Source: a virus
DNA length: 64,000 bases
IMG/VR virus record: IMGVR_UViG_3300032235_000715
Span: 1 to 64,000 of that record
Direction: 5' to 3' (one strand)
Part shown: piece by piece, positions 40,425 to 49,208 of the stretch
How the letters are laid out: each line of letters begins with the position of its first letter
Numbering within the stretch: the first letter of the stretch is position 1
Program-made: the position numbers and the translations under genes
The notes under the pieces: generated by a model
What the model was told of the DNA's origin: nothing
Seen by the model: the letters and a program-made list of their open reading frames with translations, nothing else
Database searches by the model: none

Positions 40425-41738
40425 ATGGCACAATGGAATATAACTACTCAGGATTATTTAAATCAGGAAAGATCATTATTTGAAGTCAATAATATTGCAA
40501 CTAGAGACGGAAAAATTGTTGATAATATCAATAGATTTCCCGTAAGTGTAAATCCAGATGCTTTTGGTAGAACAAGAGTATCAAATCCACTTACTCTATT
40601 TGATAGTTCCCACAGATATAGGGACAATAATCTTTGGGAGAGTTTAATCGTAGGAACTGGTTCTACTGTTGGATTTGCAACTACTCAAGGATTAGTAAAT
40701 ATTGGTATTGGAACTACAAGTGGCGATTCAGTTATTAGAGAAACTACAAAAACATTCTCATACCAACCAGGAAAATCTTTACTTGTTTTAAATACCTTTG
40801 TTCCTGCTACACCAAAAACAAACTTAAGACAGAGGGTCGGTTATTTTGGTGCTGATAATGGAATGTATTTTGAAATTAATGATACAACACCTTATTTTGT
40901 AGAAAGAAGTTTATCTACTGGAACTTCAACTTCAGTTGCACAATCTGATTGGAATATTGATAAATTAGATGGAACTGGAGTTTCTGGTATTACATTAGAT
41001 ATCACCAAAGCACAAATTCTTTGGATGGATATTGAGTGGTTGGGACTTGGTACAGTCAGAATGGGATTTGTAATTGATGGGAAATTTATTCACGCACATT
41101 CATTCCATCACGCAAATATAATCCAATCAACTTATATTACAACAGCATCTCTTCCTTTGAGATATGAGATTGCTAATACTGGAATTACAACTAGTGCAAG
41201 CACACTCAAACAAGTTTGCTCTAGTGTAATTTCAGAAGGTGGTTATGAATTGCGAGGATTGCAGCAGGCAGTAAATACCCCAATTACAGCACCAGTAGAT
41301 TTACCAACTCCCGCTGGAACTTATCATCCAGTGCTTTCTATTCGTCTCAAATCTTCTCCAAATAGATTAGATGCGATTGTAATTTTGACCGCGCTTTCAT
41401 TAATGGGGACTGGAAATGGACCACAATACAATTGGCAGGTGAGAGCATCAGCAACTACTAGTGGAGGAACTTGGGTCAGTGCTGGTGTTGATAGTGCTGT
41501 AGAATATAAGATTGATGGAGGAACTGTGAGTGGTGGAAGAATTCTAGCATCTGGGTTTTTCTCATCAAATAATCAATCTTCTGCATCAGTAGATATTCTG
41601 AAAGAAGCACTATTTAAGTTTCAGTTAGAAAGAAATGGACTGACTGGAACTCCTTATGAACTAACACTTGTATGTGCATCTAATACTGCTGGTGCTGATG
41701 TTTTTGCATCATTAGATTGGGAAGAAATTAGTAGGTAA
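40425..41738 (+). CDS. Virion structural protein of the cyanophage gp68-gp21 interval
   Basis: A 437-residue protein. Characteristic stretches are MAQWNITTQDYLNQERSLFE, RTRVSNPLTLFDSSHRYRDN, KTFSYQPGKSLLVLNTFV, WMDIEWLGLGTVRMGFVIDG and CSSVISEGGYELRG. This is a known type of structural protein in T4-like cyanophages and related marine phages, with a jelly-roll-like beta composition. It starts three bases after the previous stop. A capsid-decorating or fibre-like role is possible; position among prohead genes favours the capsid, but this is inference. Confidence 0.7.
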   Translation: MAQWNITTQDYLNQERSLFEVNNIATRDGKIVDNINRFPVSVNPDAFGRTRVSNPLTLFDSSHRYRDNNLWESLIVGTGSTVGFATTQGLVNIGIGTTSGDSVIRETTKTFSYQPGKSLLVLNTFVPATPKTNLRQRVGYFGADNGMYFEINDTTPYFVERSLSTGTSTSVAQSDWNIDKLDGTGVSGITLDITKAQILWMDIEWLGLGTVRMGFVIDGKFIHAHSFHHANIIQSTYITTASLPLRYEIANTGITTSASTLKQVCSSVISEGGYELRGLQQAVNTPITAPVDLPTPAGTYHPVLSIRLKSSPNRLDAIVILTALSLMGTGNGPQYNWQVRASATTSGGTWVSAGVDSAVEYKIDGGTVSGGRILASGFFSSNNQSSASVDILKEALFKFQLERNGLTGTPYELTLVCASNTAGADVFASLDWEEISR

Positions 41739-41747
41739 TTCGCAATT

Positions 41748-41755
41748 TATAAATA
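41748..41755 (+). promoter_or_regulatory. Late promoter motif TATAAATA
   Basis: TATAAATA lies 24 bases before the ATG of the 183-residue structural gene. Confidence 0.65.
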
Positions 41756-41779
41756 ACTAAAAGTGTTGTATTTAAAATA

Positions 41780-42331
41780 ATGGCTCATAGACCAGTTGGG
41801 GCAGGTTCCTCATTTACATTTACTGCAGGTGCTGCAACAACTTCATCTGCCTTTTCAGTACAATCTAGTGTTTTGAGAGTAGTTGCAGTTGGTGGTGCTG
41901 CCCACGTTGCAATTGGAGTTAATCCTACTGCAACTAATACTGATTACTATGTCCCTGCAGGCGATACTGTAACTTTAGGTTTAACTAAAGCATCAAATAG
42001 AGTTGTTGGAGTAACAACAGGAACAACAACTATTGTTACTGTTCCAGAAGGAACCCAAGTCCCATTTGGAATTGGTGACTATGTAACTCTAACAGTAACA
42101 GGTCAGTCATATTATAATTTTACACATCAACAAGTTTTATCAATTGATACTTCTGCTGGTGTTGGTGGTTATTACCAGACTAGAATGACCGTAAATTATA
42201 ATTCAAGTGGAATTGCAACTGCATTCTCTGCAACAGATGCGTCTGTTGTTGTTTCAAATAAGATTTCTGCCTACGGAGTCGGATCGGGAACACTTTATTT
42301 CCAACAAGTACAAATCACAGGACAAGCATAA
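41780..42331 (+). CDS. Small structural protein, beta-rich
   Basis: A 183-residue protein starting MAHRPVGAGSSFTFTAGAAT. It is rich in Thr, Val, Ser, Ala and Gly, with alternating hydrophobic pattern and short motifs such as VAVGGAAHVAIGVNPTATN and VGVTTGTTTIVTVPEGTQ, consistent with a beta-sandwich virion protein. No family is recognised. It has its own late promoter and its stop codon overlaps the gp21 ATG, which places it among prohead assembly products. It might be a capsid decoration or a fibre component. Confidence 0.6.
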   Translation: MAHRPVGAGSSFTFTAGAATTSSAFSVQSSVLRVVAVGGAAHVAIGVNPTATNTDYYVPAGDTVTLGLTKASNRVVGVTTGTTTIVTVPEGTQVPFGIGDYVTLTVTGQSYYNFTHQQVLSIDTSAGVGGYYQTRMTVNYNSSGIATAFSATDASVVVSNKISAYGVGSGTLYFQQVQITGQA

Positions 42332-42981
42332 TGAAACTTATTACCGAAGAAATCGAATCAGTAGAAGTTCTTACCGAAACGGTCAATGGTAAGAAGACTC
42401 TTTATATTCAAGGACCTTTCCTTCAAACAGAGACAACAAACCGCAACAATAGGCGTTATGGTCGTGTTGTAATGGAAAGAGAGGTAAAGCGTTATACTGA
42501 ACAATATATTTGCAAAGGTCGCGCTCTTGGAGAACTTGGACACCCAGATGGACCAACTGTAAATCTTGACCGTGTTTCTCACAAAATTATTTCACTTGAG
42601 CAAAGAGGAAATGATTTTATTGGAAAGGCACAAATTCTTTCCACACCAATGGGAAAAATTGTAGAGTCACTTCTCAAAGATGGAGTTTGTTTGGGAGTTT
42701 CTTCTCGTGGTATTGGTTCTGTTAGGCAAAATCCTGCAGGTTATATGGAAGTTGGCGAAGACTTTATGCTTGCAACTGCTGCTGATATTGTTGCAGATCC
42801 TTCTGCTCCTGATGCGTTCGTTCAGGGAATTATGGAAGGAAAAGAATGGATATGGGATGGTGGAATGCTTCGCGAAAAAATGGCAGAACAAACTCAAAGG
42901 AGAATTAATACTCTCGTAGATGAAAAACTACTCGAAGAGTATAAGTTGAGCTTATTCAATGAATTTTTAAATTCATTGTAA
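42331..42981 (+). CDS. 21: gp21 prohead core protein and protease
   Basis: A 216-residue serine protease of the phage prohead family (T4 gp21 has 212). The catalytic histidine is in GELGHP (H71) and the serine in GVSSRG (S124/S125), with the conserved NRNNRRYGRVVMEREV segment at 38-52. It cleaves scaffold and head proteins after (I/L)-x-E, removing the core before packaging. Candidate substrates in this window are gp22, gp23, the protein at 40101 and possibly those at 53172 and 57451. The ATG overlaps the preceding stop by one base. Confidence 0.95.
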   Translation: MKLITEEIESVEVLTETVNGKKTLYIQGPFLQTETTNRNNRRYGRVVMEREVKRYTEQYICKGRALGELGHPDGPTVNLDRVSHKIISLEQRGNDFIGKAQILSTPMGKIVESLLKDGVCLGVSSRGIGSVRQNPAGYMEVGEDFMLATAADIVADPSAPDAFVQGIMEGKEWIWDGGMLREKMAEQTQRRINTLVDEKLLEEYKLSLFNEFLNSL

Positions 42982-42991
42982 TTTATTAAAT

Positions 42992-42999
42992 TATAAATA
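42992..42999 (+). promoter_or_regulatory. Late promoter motif TATAAATA before gp22
   Basis: TATAAATA at 42992-42999 overlaps a second copy AATAAATA (42997-43004). They lie about 40 bases before gp22, whose ATG is preceded by GGAGAG. Confidence 0.7.
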
Positions 43000-43037
43000 A
43001 ATATAGTTTATAACGTAAGGTTAAACGGAGAGTTCAA

Positions 43038-44189
43038 ATGTCTCGTGGAGATTTACAAGAAATGGAAGTAGGCACTAAACCATCCAAAACCGCTGTTAAT
43101 GCTAATGCTAAAGCAGCGGATGCAATGCCAAGTCTATCTGGCGCAACACCAGGACAGACTGGTGGGTGGGAAGATCTTGGAGGTCCTGATCCTTCTAACT
43201 ATCGTCCAGACGATGATTCGGCAAAACTGAAAACACCTGGACAATCACTTAAGCAAGTTAAGGATGTCGTAAATAAAGGTGCTTCTGCAGCAGAAGCAAT
43301 GAAAGGTGTTAAGGAAGATGAAGAGTTTGAGTATGATGAGGACGAAGAACTTCTAGAAGCTAAGCACGAAGAAGAAGACGGCGAAGAAGAAGAGGAAGGC
43401 GGTAAGAAAAAGGGTAAAAAAGAAGACGAAGACGAAGACGAGGACGAAGAAGAAATGAAGGAAGAGTTTAACATCGATGAAGATGTTAATGCTCTTCTAG
43501 AAGGTGAAGATCTTTCTGAGGAATTCCAAGAGAAAGCACGCACCATCTTTGAAGCCGCTCTTCGCTCTAAGGTTTCTGAAATTCAAGAATCTCTTGAAGA
43601 GCAATATGCAGTTGCTCTTGCAGAAGAAGTTGAAGAAATTAAAACTGAACTTGCAGAGCGCGTAGACGCTTATCTTGAGTATGTTGCCGGCGAGTGGATG
43701 GAAGAAAATTCACTTGTCGTAGAGCAAGGTCTTAAAACTGAAATGACTGAATCATTCCTCCAAGGAATGAAGGGTCTTTTTGAAGAACATTATGTATCAA
43801 TCCCTGAAGATAAATATGATGTGCTTGAGAGCATGGTAGAAAAACTTGATGAAATGGAGACAAAACTCAACGAGCAGATTGAGAAAAACGTTTCACTCAA
43901 CAAGCGTCTCGCAGAGTCGGTTGCTGATGGAATCTTTGAACAGGTCGCTGATGGTCTTGCAGACACTCAGAAAGACAAGCTCGCTTCACTTGCCGAAAGT
44001 GTTGAGTTTGAAAGTGAAGAAGAATATCGTGAAAAACTGGAGACTTTAAAGGAATCATATTTTCCTTCAAGAGTAGTTTCTCCATCTGCAAGAACTGAAA
44101 CTCTGTCTGAAGGTGTAGACAATTCGATGGAAGCAATTTCCGGACCAATGGCTGCTTATCTGAAGACTCTTTCAGCATTCCGCAAATAA
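43038..44189 (+). CDS. 22: gp22 prohead scaffold core protein
   Basis: A 383-residue, highly acidic protein; T4 gp22 has 269. Residues 95-160 form long runs of Glu and Asp interrupted by a lysine cluster (GGKKKGKKEDEDEDED). The second half is a long charged coiled coil with the gp22 motifs YVAGEWMEENSLVVEQGLK (214-232), MKGLFEEHYVSIPEDKYD (247-264) and the C-terminal YLKTLSAFRK. Its many L-x-E and I-x-E sites suit processing by gp21. It is the main scaffold around which gp23 assembles. Confidence 0.95.
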   Translation: MSRGDLQEMEVGTKPSKTAVNANAKAADAMPSLSGATPGQTGGWEDLGGPDPSNYRPDDDSAKLKTPGQSLKQVKDVVNKGASAAEAMKGVKEDEEFEYDEDEELLEAKHEEEDGEEEEEGGKKKGKKEDEDEDEDEEEMKEEFNIDEDVNALLEGEDLSEEFQEKARTIFEAALRSKVSEIQESLEEQYAVALAEEVEEIKTELAERVDAYLEYVAGEWMEENSLVVEQGLKTEMTESFLQGMKGLFEEHYVSIPEDKYDVLESMVEKLDEMETKLNEQIEKNVSLNKRLAESVADGIFEQVADGLADTQKDKLASLAESVEFESEEEYREKLETLKESYFPSRVVSPSARTETLSEGVDNSMEAISGPMAAYLKTLSAFRK

Positions 44190-44209
44190 TTGAATTTAAT
44201 ATAATTCAA
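44190..44209 (+). other. Hairpin between gp22 and gp23
   Basis: TTGAATT and AATTCAA form a perfect 7-bp stem with loop TAATAT immediately after the gp22 stop. There is no T-run. It could slow 3' decay or be a processing site that allows gp23 mRNA to accumulate. Confidence 0.4.
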
Positions 44210-44245
44210 ACACAAAAACAAACACTTAGTAAAAGGTAAAAGCAA

Positions 44246-45673
44246 ATGTTCCAATCCGAGCATCTGCAGGAAAAGTGGGCACCTCTTCTCAACTATGAGG
44301 GTCTTGATTCAATCAAAGATTCGCATCGTAAAGCGGTAACCGCAGTCCTGCTCGAAAACCAAGAAAGATTTTTAAGAGAAGAATCAGCATTCAGTACAGG
44401 TGGTATTACCAACCTGATGGAAGCACCAACAATGAGCACTGGTTCAGGTGCTAATGCTGGTTTTAGTGGTGGTGCCGCTGCTGGTGGCCCTACCGCAGGT
44501 TTCGATCCCGTACTGATCTCACTGATCCGTCGTTCGATGCCTAACCTGATCGCCTATGATATCGCAGGCGTTCAACCAATGAGCGGTCCTACTGGACTCA
44601 TTTTCGCAATGCGTTCGCGTTATCAGAACCAGAGTGGTGCTGAGACTTTCTACAACGAAGTAGATTCTGCATTCTCAGGTCAACCCGCTGGTCGCAATGA
44701 CCCTAATGGATTTAGTGATACTGCTGCTGGTATGGGTACTACCGCACAAGGTGGAACCAATCCTTCAGTCCTAAATCCTGTAGGTACTGCTGCTTCGACT
44801 GGCTATAACGTTGGTCAGGGTATGCGTACCGACTCTGCAGAGGACCTTGATGGTACTGGTGCAGATGCTTTCAACCAGATGGCATTCTCAATCGAGAAAG
44901 TCACCGTTACTGCAAAGTCACGCGCACTGAAAGCTGAGTACTCACTTGAGCTTGCTCAAGACCTCAAGGCAATCCACGGTCTGAATGCTGAAGCGGAACT
45001 AGCAAATATTCTCTCAACTGAGATTCTTGCTGAAATCAACCGCGAAGTTATTCGTACCATCTATAAGGTTGCTGAGCAAGGTGCTGTACAAAACGTTGCA
45101 ACTCCTGGTATCTTCGACCTCGACGTTGACTCCAACGGTCGTTGGTCTGTTGAGAAGTTCAAGGGTCTCCTCTTCCAAATCGAGCGTGATGCTAACGCAA
45201 TCGCACAAAGAACTCGTCGTGGAAAGGGCAACATCATCCTATGCTCTGCTGACGTTGCTTCAGCACTGACCATGGCTGGTGTTCTTGACTATACCCCTGC
45301 ACTGAACGCTAACCTCCAGGTAGACGACACCGGCAATACTTTTGCTGGTACTCTAATGGGCAAGTTCCGCGTTTACATCGATCCATATGCTGCTAACCTG
45401 ACCTCTGCTAACGCAACCCCAGGCAACCAGTACTATGTTGTCGGTTATAAGGGTTCTTCACCTTATGACGCTGGACTCTTCTATTGTCCTTATGTTCCTC
45501 TCCAAATGGTTCGTGCCGTTGGTGAGAACAGCTTCCAGCCTAAGATCGGATTTAAGACCCGTTATGGAATGGTTGCAAACCCATTCGCTGAGGGTACTAA
45601 TCAAGGTCTTGGTGGACTCAATGTTAACCAGAACCGCTACTATCGTAGAGTTGCGGTTAGAAACCTCATGTGA
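44246..45673 (+). CDS. 23: gp23 major capsid protein
   Basis: A 475-residue protein (T4 gp23 has 521). Conserved parts include PLISLIRRSMPNL-like VLISLIRRSMPNLIAYDIAG, VQPMSGPTGLIFAMRSRY, KAEYSLELAQDLKAIHGLNAE and the C-terminal KIGFKTRYGMVANPF. The N-terminal 60 residues form the propeptide removed by gp21. Unlike its AT-ending neighbours it favours C-ending codons (AAC, ATC, TTC, ACC), as expected for the most abundant protein. It has AAAAGGT nine bases before the ATG and two hairpins after the stop. Confidence 0.97.
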   Translation: MFQSEHLQEKWAPLLNYEGLDSIKDSHRKAVTAVLLENQERFLREESAFSTGGITNLMEAPTMSTGSGANAGFSGGAAAGGPTAGFDPVLISLIRRSMPNLIAYDIAGVQPMSGPTGLIFAMRSRYQNQSGAETFYNEVDSAFSGQPAGRNDPNGFSDTAAGMGTTAQGGTNPSVLNPVGTAASTGYNVGQGMRTDSAEDLDGTGADAFNQMAFSIEKVTVTAKSRALKAEYSLELAQDLKAIHGLNAEAELANILSTEILAEINREVIRTIYKVAEQGAVQNVATPGIFDLDVDSNGRWSVEKFKGLLFQIERDANAIAQRTRRGKGNIILCSADVASALTMAGVLDYTPALNANLQVDDTGNTFAGTLMGKFRVYIDPYAANLTSANATPGNQYYVVGYKGSSPYDAGLFYCPYVPLQMVRAVGENSFQPKIGFKTRYGMVANPFAEGTNQGLGGLNVNQNRYYRRVAVRNLM

Positions 45674-45686
45674 GTCTTTCTCACAT
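45668..45686 (+). other. Hairpin spanning the gp23 stop codon
   Basis: ATGTGAG (45668-45674) and CTCACAT (45680-45686) form a 7-bp stem with loop TCTTT that includes the stop codon. It lies just before the terminator and may protect the capsid mRNA 3' end. Confidence 0.5.
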
Positions 45687-45694
45687 ATTTTCAG

Positions 45695-45720
45695 AGGTCC
45701 CAAATTGGGACCTTTTTTTT
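45695..45720 (+). terminator. Rho-independent terminator after gp23
   Basis: AGGTCCC (45695-45701) pairs with GGGACCT (45707-45713) around AAATT, followed by T at 45713-45720. It ends the capsid operon. A TCTAAATA string follows at 45722, a possible degenerate late promoter for gp3. Confidence 0.92.
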
Positions 45721-45742
45721 ATCTAAATATTTAAAAAATGTC

Positions 45743-46294
45743 ATGGTCGCCGGACAACCTGAAAATAGAAATTTTTTATCCCCAACAGGATTCAAATTTA
45801 CCTTAAAAAGAACACCTAAGGTTGCATTTTTTTGCAACTCAGCAAATATTCCAGATTTAAATCTTGGTGTTGCAATCCAACCATCATATCTTAAAGATAT
45901 TGATACTCCTGGAGATAAAATTGTTTTTGGTGATTTAAACTTAAGATTTCTTGTAGATGAGAATCTTGAGAATTATATGGAAATTCAAAACTGGATAAGA
46001 GGTTTGGGATATCCAGAAAGTCTAGAGCAAATTTATGATTTTCAGCAAACGGGATATATTACGCCAAAAATAGAAGCACAAAAGCAATTGGGTTTATACT
46101 CCGACGGAACTCTTCAGGTTTTAACAAGCTCATCAATACCAAACTTCCAAATCGTTTTTAAAGATTTATTTCCATATTCTTTAGGAACTTTAGATTTTGA
46201 TGCAACACAGACGGACATACAATACTTTACAGCAGACGTAAGTTTCAAGTATACTATTTACAATATAGTAGATCTTGGCGGCAATCCTTTATGA
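45743..46294 (+). CDS. 3: gp3 tail completion / tail tube terminator protein
   Basis: A 183-residue protein (T4 gp3 has 176) encoded after gp23 and before uvsY, where cyanophages carry gp3. Conserved features are ENRNFLSPTGFKFTLKR, KVAFFCNSANIPDLNLGVA and FLVDENLENYMEIQNWIRG followed by LGYPES. gp3 caps the tail tube at the proper length and binds gp15. The stop overlaps the uvsY ATG (ATGA). The identification rests on position plus pattern; the tube-like beta composition also fits. Confidence 0.75.
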   Translation: MVAGQPENRNFLSPTGFKFTLKRTPKVAFFCNSANIPDLNLGVAIQPSYLKDIDTPGDKIVFGDLNLRFLVDENLENYMEIQNWIRGLGYPESLEQIYDFQQTGYITPKIEAQKQLGLYSDGTLQVLTSSSIPNFQIVFKDLFPYSLGTLDFDATQTDIQYFTADVSFKYTIYNIVDLGGNPL

Positions 46295-46728
46295 GTTTAG
46301 ACCTTGATATGATTCAAAAGATGTGGGAGCAAGATTCTAAAATTGATATGGATAATCTTCACACAGAATCAACAAATATTCCAACTCTTCATGCAAAATA
46401 TTTTGAATTATATAATACTATTTTTCTACTAAGAAAAAAAGCAGAGCAACAAAAAAGGAATATCAGACATGAAAGATATGAATATTATTCTGGCAAATCA
46501 GACCCAGAGGTATATGTAGAAAATCCATTTCCAAAAAAGATTCGCGATAAAGATACGATGCAAAAGTATCTTGATGCAGACGAAAAACTTTCAACAGTTT
46601 GCTTGAAGATTGATTATTACGACACAATGCTTACTTATATTGAAAGTATTTTGAAGATGATTCAGAACAGAACGTTTCAGATCAAAAATGCTATTGAGTT
46701 TATGAGATTTAACGCTGGATTGGGGTAA
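46291..46728 (+). CDS. uvsY: UvsY recombination mediator
   Basis: A 145-residue protein (T4 UvsY has 137), mostly helical and charged, with LDMIQKMWEQDSKID at the N-terminus and the conserved LHAKYFELYNTIFLLRKKAEQ and PFPKKIRDKDTMQKYLDAD blocks. UvsY loads the UvsX recombinase onto gp32-coated single-stranded DNA. The gene overlaps gp3 by four bases and precedes uvsW, as in other T4-like cyanophages. Confidence 0.9.
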   Translation: MSLDLDMIQKMWEQDSKIDMDNLHTESTNIPTLHAKYFELYNTIFLLRKKAEQQKRNIRHERYEYYSGKSDPEVYVENPFPKKIRDKDTMQKYLDADEKLSTVCLKIDYYDTMLTYIESILKMIQNRTFQIKNAIEFMRFNAGLG

Positions 46729-46735
46729 ATAAATA
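46728..46735 (+). promoter_or_regulatory. Late promoter motif AATAAATA before uvsW
   Basis: AATAAATA overlaps the uvsY stop, 20 bases before uvsW. In T4, uvsW is a late gene with a late promoter, so the motif makes biological sense here. Confidence 0.65.
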
Positions 46736-46755
46736 CTCATAGCAATCATAATGTT

Positions 46756-48219
46756 ATGAGTGACGTAATCATTGAAAAGAAGAATGAGATTTACATTAAA
46801 CTACATTGCGAATCTCATATTTTATACGAACTTCAACCATATTTTACATTTGAAGTCGAATCTGCAAAATTTATGTCCCAGTATAGGAGCAGACACTGGG
46901 ACGGCAAGATTCGTTTGTTAAGTACTCATACTGGAGAAATCTATGCTGGTTTGTTGGATAAAATTATCGACAAACTGAAACTGCATAACTACACGTATGA
47001 ATTTAAAGAAAACAAATTTTATGGATTGCCTTTTGAAATAAATGAAGGCATTTCATATGAAGGCGTTAAAGATTATATGAAATCTATTTGTACTCATTCT
47101 CCACGAGAGTATCAAGTGGAGGGAGTATACGATGCTCTAAGACATAATAGAAAATTATTGATATCACCCACAGCCTCAGGTAAATCCTTAATGATTTACT
47201 CCCTTGTAAGGTATTACGTAGATAAAGGACAAAAAATTCTTTTAGTTGTTCCAACGACATCTCTTGTAGAGCAGATGTACAAGGATTTTGAAGATTATGG
47301 TTGGGATGCTGAGTCATATTGCCACAAGATTTATTCGGGTAGGGAAAAAACAAACGAACATTCTGTAACTATTACTACCTGGCAATCTATCTATAAACTT
47401 GAACGTTCGTTCTTTGAAGACTATAGAGTAGTTATAGGAGATGAGGCTCATCTTTTTAAAAGCAAATCTCTTATTGAGATTATGTCAAAACTTCATCATG
47501 CAAAATATCGTTTTGGATTCACAGGTACTCTTGATGGAACTCAAACTCACAAATGGGTTCTTGAAGGACTCTTTGGACCATCATATAAGGTAACAAGAAC
47601 TTATGAGTTGATGCAACAAGGTCACATTTCCCAATTAGATATTCGTTGTCTTGTTCTCAAACACTCGCCACAAAAGTTTGAAACATATGAGGATGAAATT
47701 CAATATCTAATTTCACACGATCAAAGAAATAAATTTATAACTAATCTTTCTTTGGATTTAAAAGGAAATACTCTTGTTTTGTTTTCTCGCGTAGAAGCAC
47801 ACGGAGCAATCTTATATGAAAAGATAAATAATATCAAGCGAGGTGATCGTAAAGTATTTTTTATTCATGGTGGAGTTGATACTGAAGAAAGAGAATTAGT
47901 TAGAGAAATTACGGAAAGGGAAAACAACGCAATTATTGTTGCTTCCTATGGAACTTTTTCTACTGGTATCAATATTAAAAATCTCCATAATGTTATCTTC
48001 GCATCTCCAAGCAAATCACGTATTAGAAATCTACAGTCAATTGGACGAGTCCTTAGAAAGGGAAAAAATAAAGTAAAAGCAGTGCTTTACGATATTTCTG
48101 ATGATTGTACTCACAACTCAAGAAAAAATTATACTTTAAACCATTTAATAGAAAGAATCAAGATCTATAATGAAGAAAATTTTAACTATGAAATAATCAC
48201 GGTACAACTAAAAAAATGA
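46756..48219 (+). CDS. uvsW: UvsW helicase
   Basis: A 487-residue superfamily-2 helicase (T4 UvsW about 500). Walker A is SPTASGKS (137-144), motif II DEAH (229-232), motif III GFTGTLDG, and motif VI QSIGRVLRKGK near residue 430. The N-terminal 90 residues (FMSQYRSRHWDGKIRLL) are the UvsW DNA-binding domain. It unwinds R-loops and regresses forks, switching replication from origin- to recombination-dependent mode. A late promoter is directly upstream. The next ATG overlaps its TGA. Confidence 0.95.
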   Translation: MSDVIIEKKNEIYIKLHCESHILYELQPYFTFEVESAKFMSQYRSRHWDGKIRLLSTHTGEIYAGLLDKIIDKLKLHNYTYEFKENKFYGLPFEINEGISYEGVKDYMKSICTHSPREYQVEGVYDALRHNRKLLISPTASGKSLMIYSLVRYYVDKGQKILLVVPTTSLVEQMYKDFEDYGWDAESYCHKIYSGREKTNEHSVTITTWQSIYKLERSFFEDYRVVIGDEAHLFKSKSLIEIMSKLHHAKYRFGFTGTLDGTQTHKWVLEGLFGPSYKVTRTYELMQQGHISQLDIRCLVLKHSPQKFETYEDEIQYLISHDQRNKFITNLSLDLKGNTLVLFSRVEAHGAILYEKINNIKRGDRKVFFIHGGVDTEERELVREITERENNAIIVASYGTFSTGINIKNLHNVIFASPSKSRIRNLQSIGRVLRKGKNKVKAVLYDISDDCTHNSRKNYTLNHLIERIKIYNEENFNYEIITVQLKK

Positions 48220-48608
48220 TTGAGGAAGATTTTTACTGCACTCTCAAATTAAAAACAGGCGAAGAAGTCTTTGCTAAGGTAGCTGCATCTGAAGAGGAAG
48301 ACAGGACGATATTAATAGTATCGAATCCAATTATCGTAAATGAGATAAAAGGTAGAAGTGGTGTAGTTGGTTATAAAATAGAACCTTGGCTAAAAACAAC
48401 CACAGAGGACATGTTTATTATAAACTTAGAAGACGTTCTTACCCTATCTGAGTCTTCAGACATTGAAATGATTATGATGTATCAGACTTATATACGTCAA
48501 TCTACGAAGGATGGAACAAATCAATCAAAGATTAATCGTAGAATGGGATATATTGCCAATGTCAATGATGCCAAAGAGATCTTAGAGAAGATCTTTAAGA
48601 GTAGCTAA
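48216..48608 (+). CDS. Conserved-type protein between uvsW and gp55, Sm-like N-terminus
   Basis: A 130-residue protein. The first 60 residues (FYCTLKLKTGEEVFAKV, TILIVSNPIIVNEI) have the strand pattern of a small Sm/Hfq-like barrel: polar turn G-E-E between two beta strands. The C-terminal half is helical and ends DAKEILEKIFKSS. Similar ORFs sit between uvsW and gp55 in cyanophages. RNA binding is a guess from the fold impression. It is translationally coupled to uvsW and is followed by a hairpin and a host-type promoter. Confidence 0.65.
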   Translation: MIEEDFYCTLKLKTGEEVFAKVAASEEEDRTILIVSNPIIVNEIKGRSGVVGYKIEPWLKTTTEDMFIINLEDVLTLSESSDIEMIMMYQTYIRQSTKDGTNQSKINRRMGYIANVNDAKEILEKIFKSS

Positions 48609-48657
48609 GCCTTGACCTTCAAACCCAACAAAGGTATTCTATCGAAGTTTAGATACC

Positions 48658-48686
48658 TTGTCAAGTATTTGCATAAGTGCTATAAT
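48658..48686 (+). promoter_or_regulatory. Consensus sigma-70-type promoter before gp55
   Basis: TTGTCA (48658-48663), a 17-base spacer and TATAAT (48681-48686): 11 of 12 consensus bases at ideal spacing. The -35 box overlaps the right arm of a hairpin AAGGTAT...ATACCTT (48641-48659). The late sigma gene must be made before late promoters work, so a host-RNA-polymerase promoter here is expected. Confidence 0.75.
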
Positions 48687-48710
48687 TCATACATATTATG
48701 AGTTAACTTA

Positions 48711-49208
48711 ATGATAACCACAGCAGTTATGACCAAGAGAAAAAGGTCAGAGCATTACGTCAATAATAAAGAGTTTCTTGCTGCACTGATTAAATACCGT
48801 GAAGATAAAGAGATTGCGGTATTGCAGAACAAACCAAAACCTCCCATCCCACGCTATATTGGAGAGTGTTTTCTGAAGATTGCTAATCACTTATCGTTTA
48901 AACCAAACTTCGTAAACTACATGTTTAAGGAAGATATGATTTCTGATGGTATTGAAAACTGTGTTCAGTATATTCATAACTTCAATCCTGAGAAGTCACA
49001 AAACCCTTTTGCATACTTCACTCAAATCATTCATTACGCTTTCCTCCGCAGAATCCAAAGAGAGAAGCGTCAATTGGAAATCAAAAACAAAATCCTTGAG
49101 CGTTCTGGGTACTCTGAAGTGTTTGCAGATGATAATTCAGTTGACGGTGGCAATTATTCCGATTATAATTCTATTAAGGACGGAGTTCACAGCAAACTGC
49201 GATATTGA
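48711..49208 (+). CDS. 55: gp55 late sigma factor
   Basis: A 165-residue protein (T4 gp55 has 185). Core features are EHYVNNKEFLAALIKYRED, RYIGECFLKIANHLSFKPNF, CVQYIHNFNPEKSQNPFAYFTQIIHYAFLRRIQREKRQ, the last being the sigma-region-2-like helix that recognises the late -10 box. The protein directs host RNA polymerase to NATAAATA promoters, with gp45 and gp33 in T4. The ATG at 48729 (MTKRKRSEHY) is an equally good start; neither has a clear SD. A strong host-type promoter lies just upstream. Confidence 0.93.
   Translation: MITTAVMTKRKRSEHYVNNKEFLAALIKYREDKEIAVLQNKPKPPIPRYIGECFLKIANHLSFKPNFVNYMFKEDMISDGIENCVQYIHNFNPEKSQNPFAYFTQIIHYAFLRRIQREKRQLEIKNKILERSGYSEVFADDNSVDGGNYSDYNSIKDGVHSKLRY

Noticed and set aside
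43199-43546. Minus-strand 115-residue Ser-rich ORF opposite gp22
   Set aside because: It is the antisense shadow of the Glu/Asp-codon run in gp22, with serine runs caused by GAA/GAC complements.
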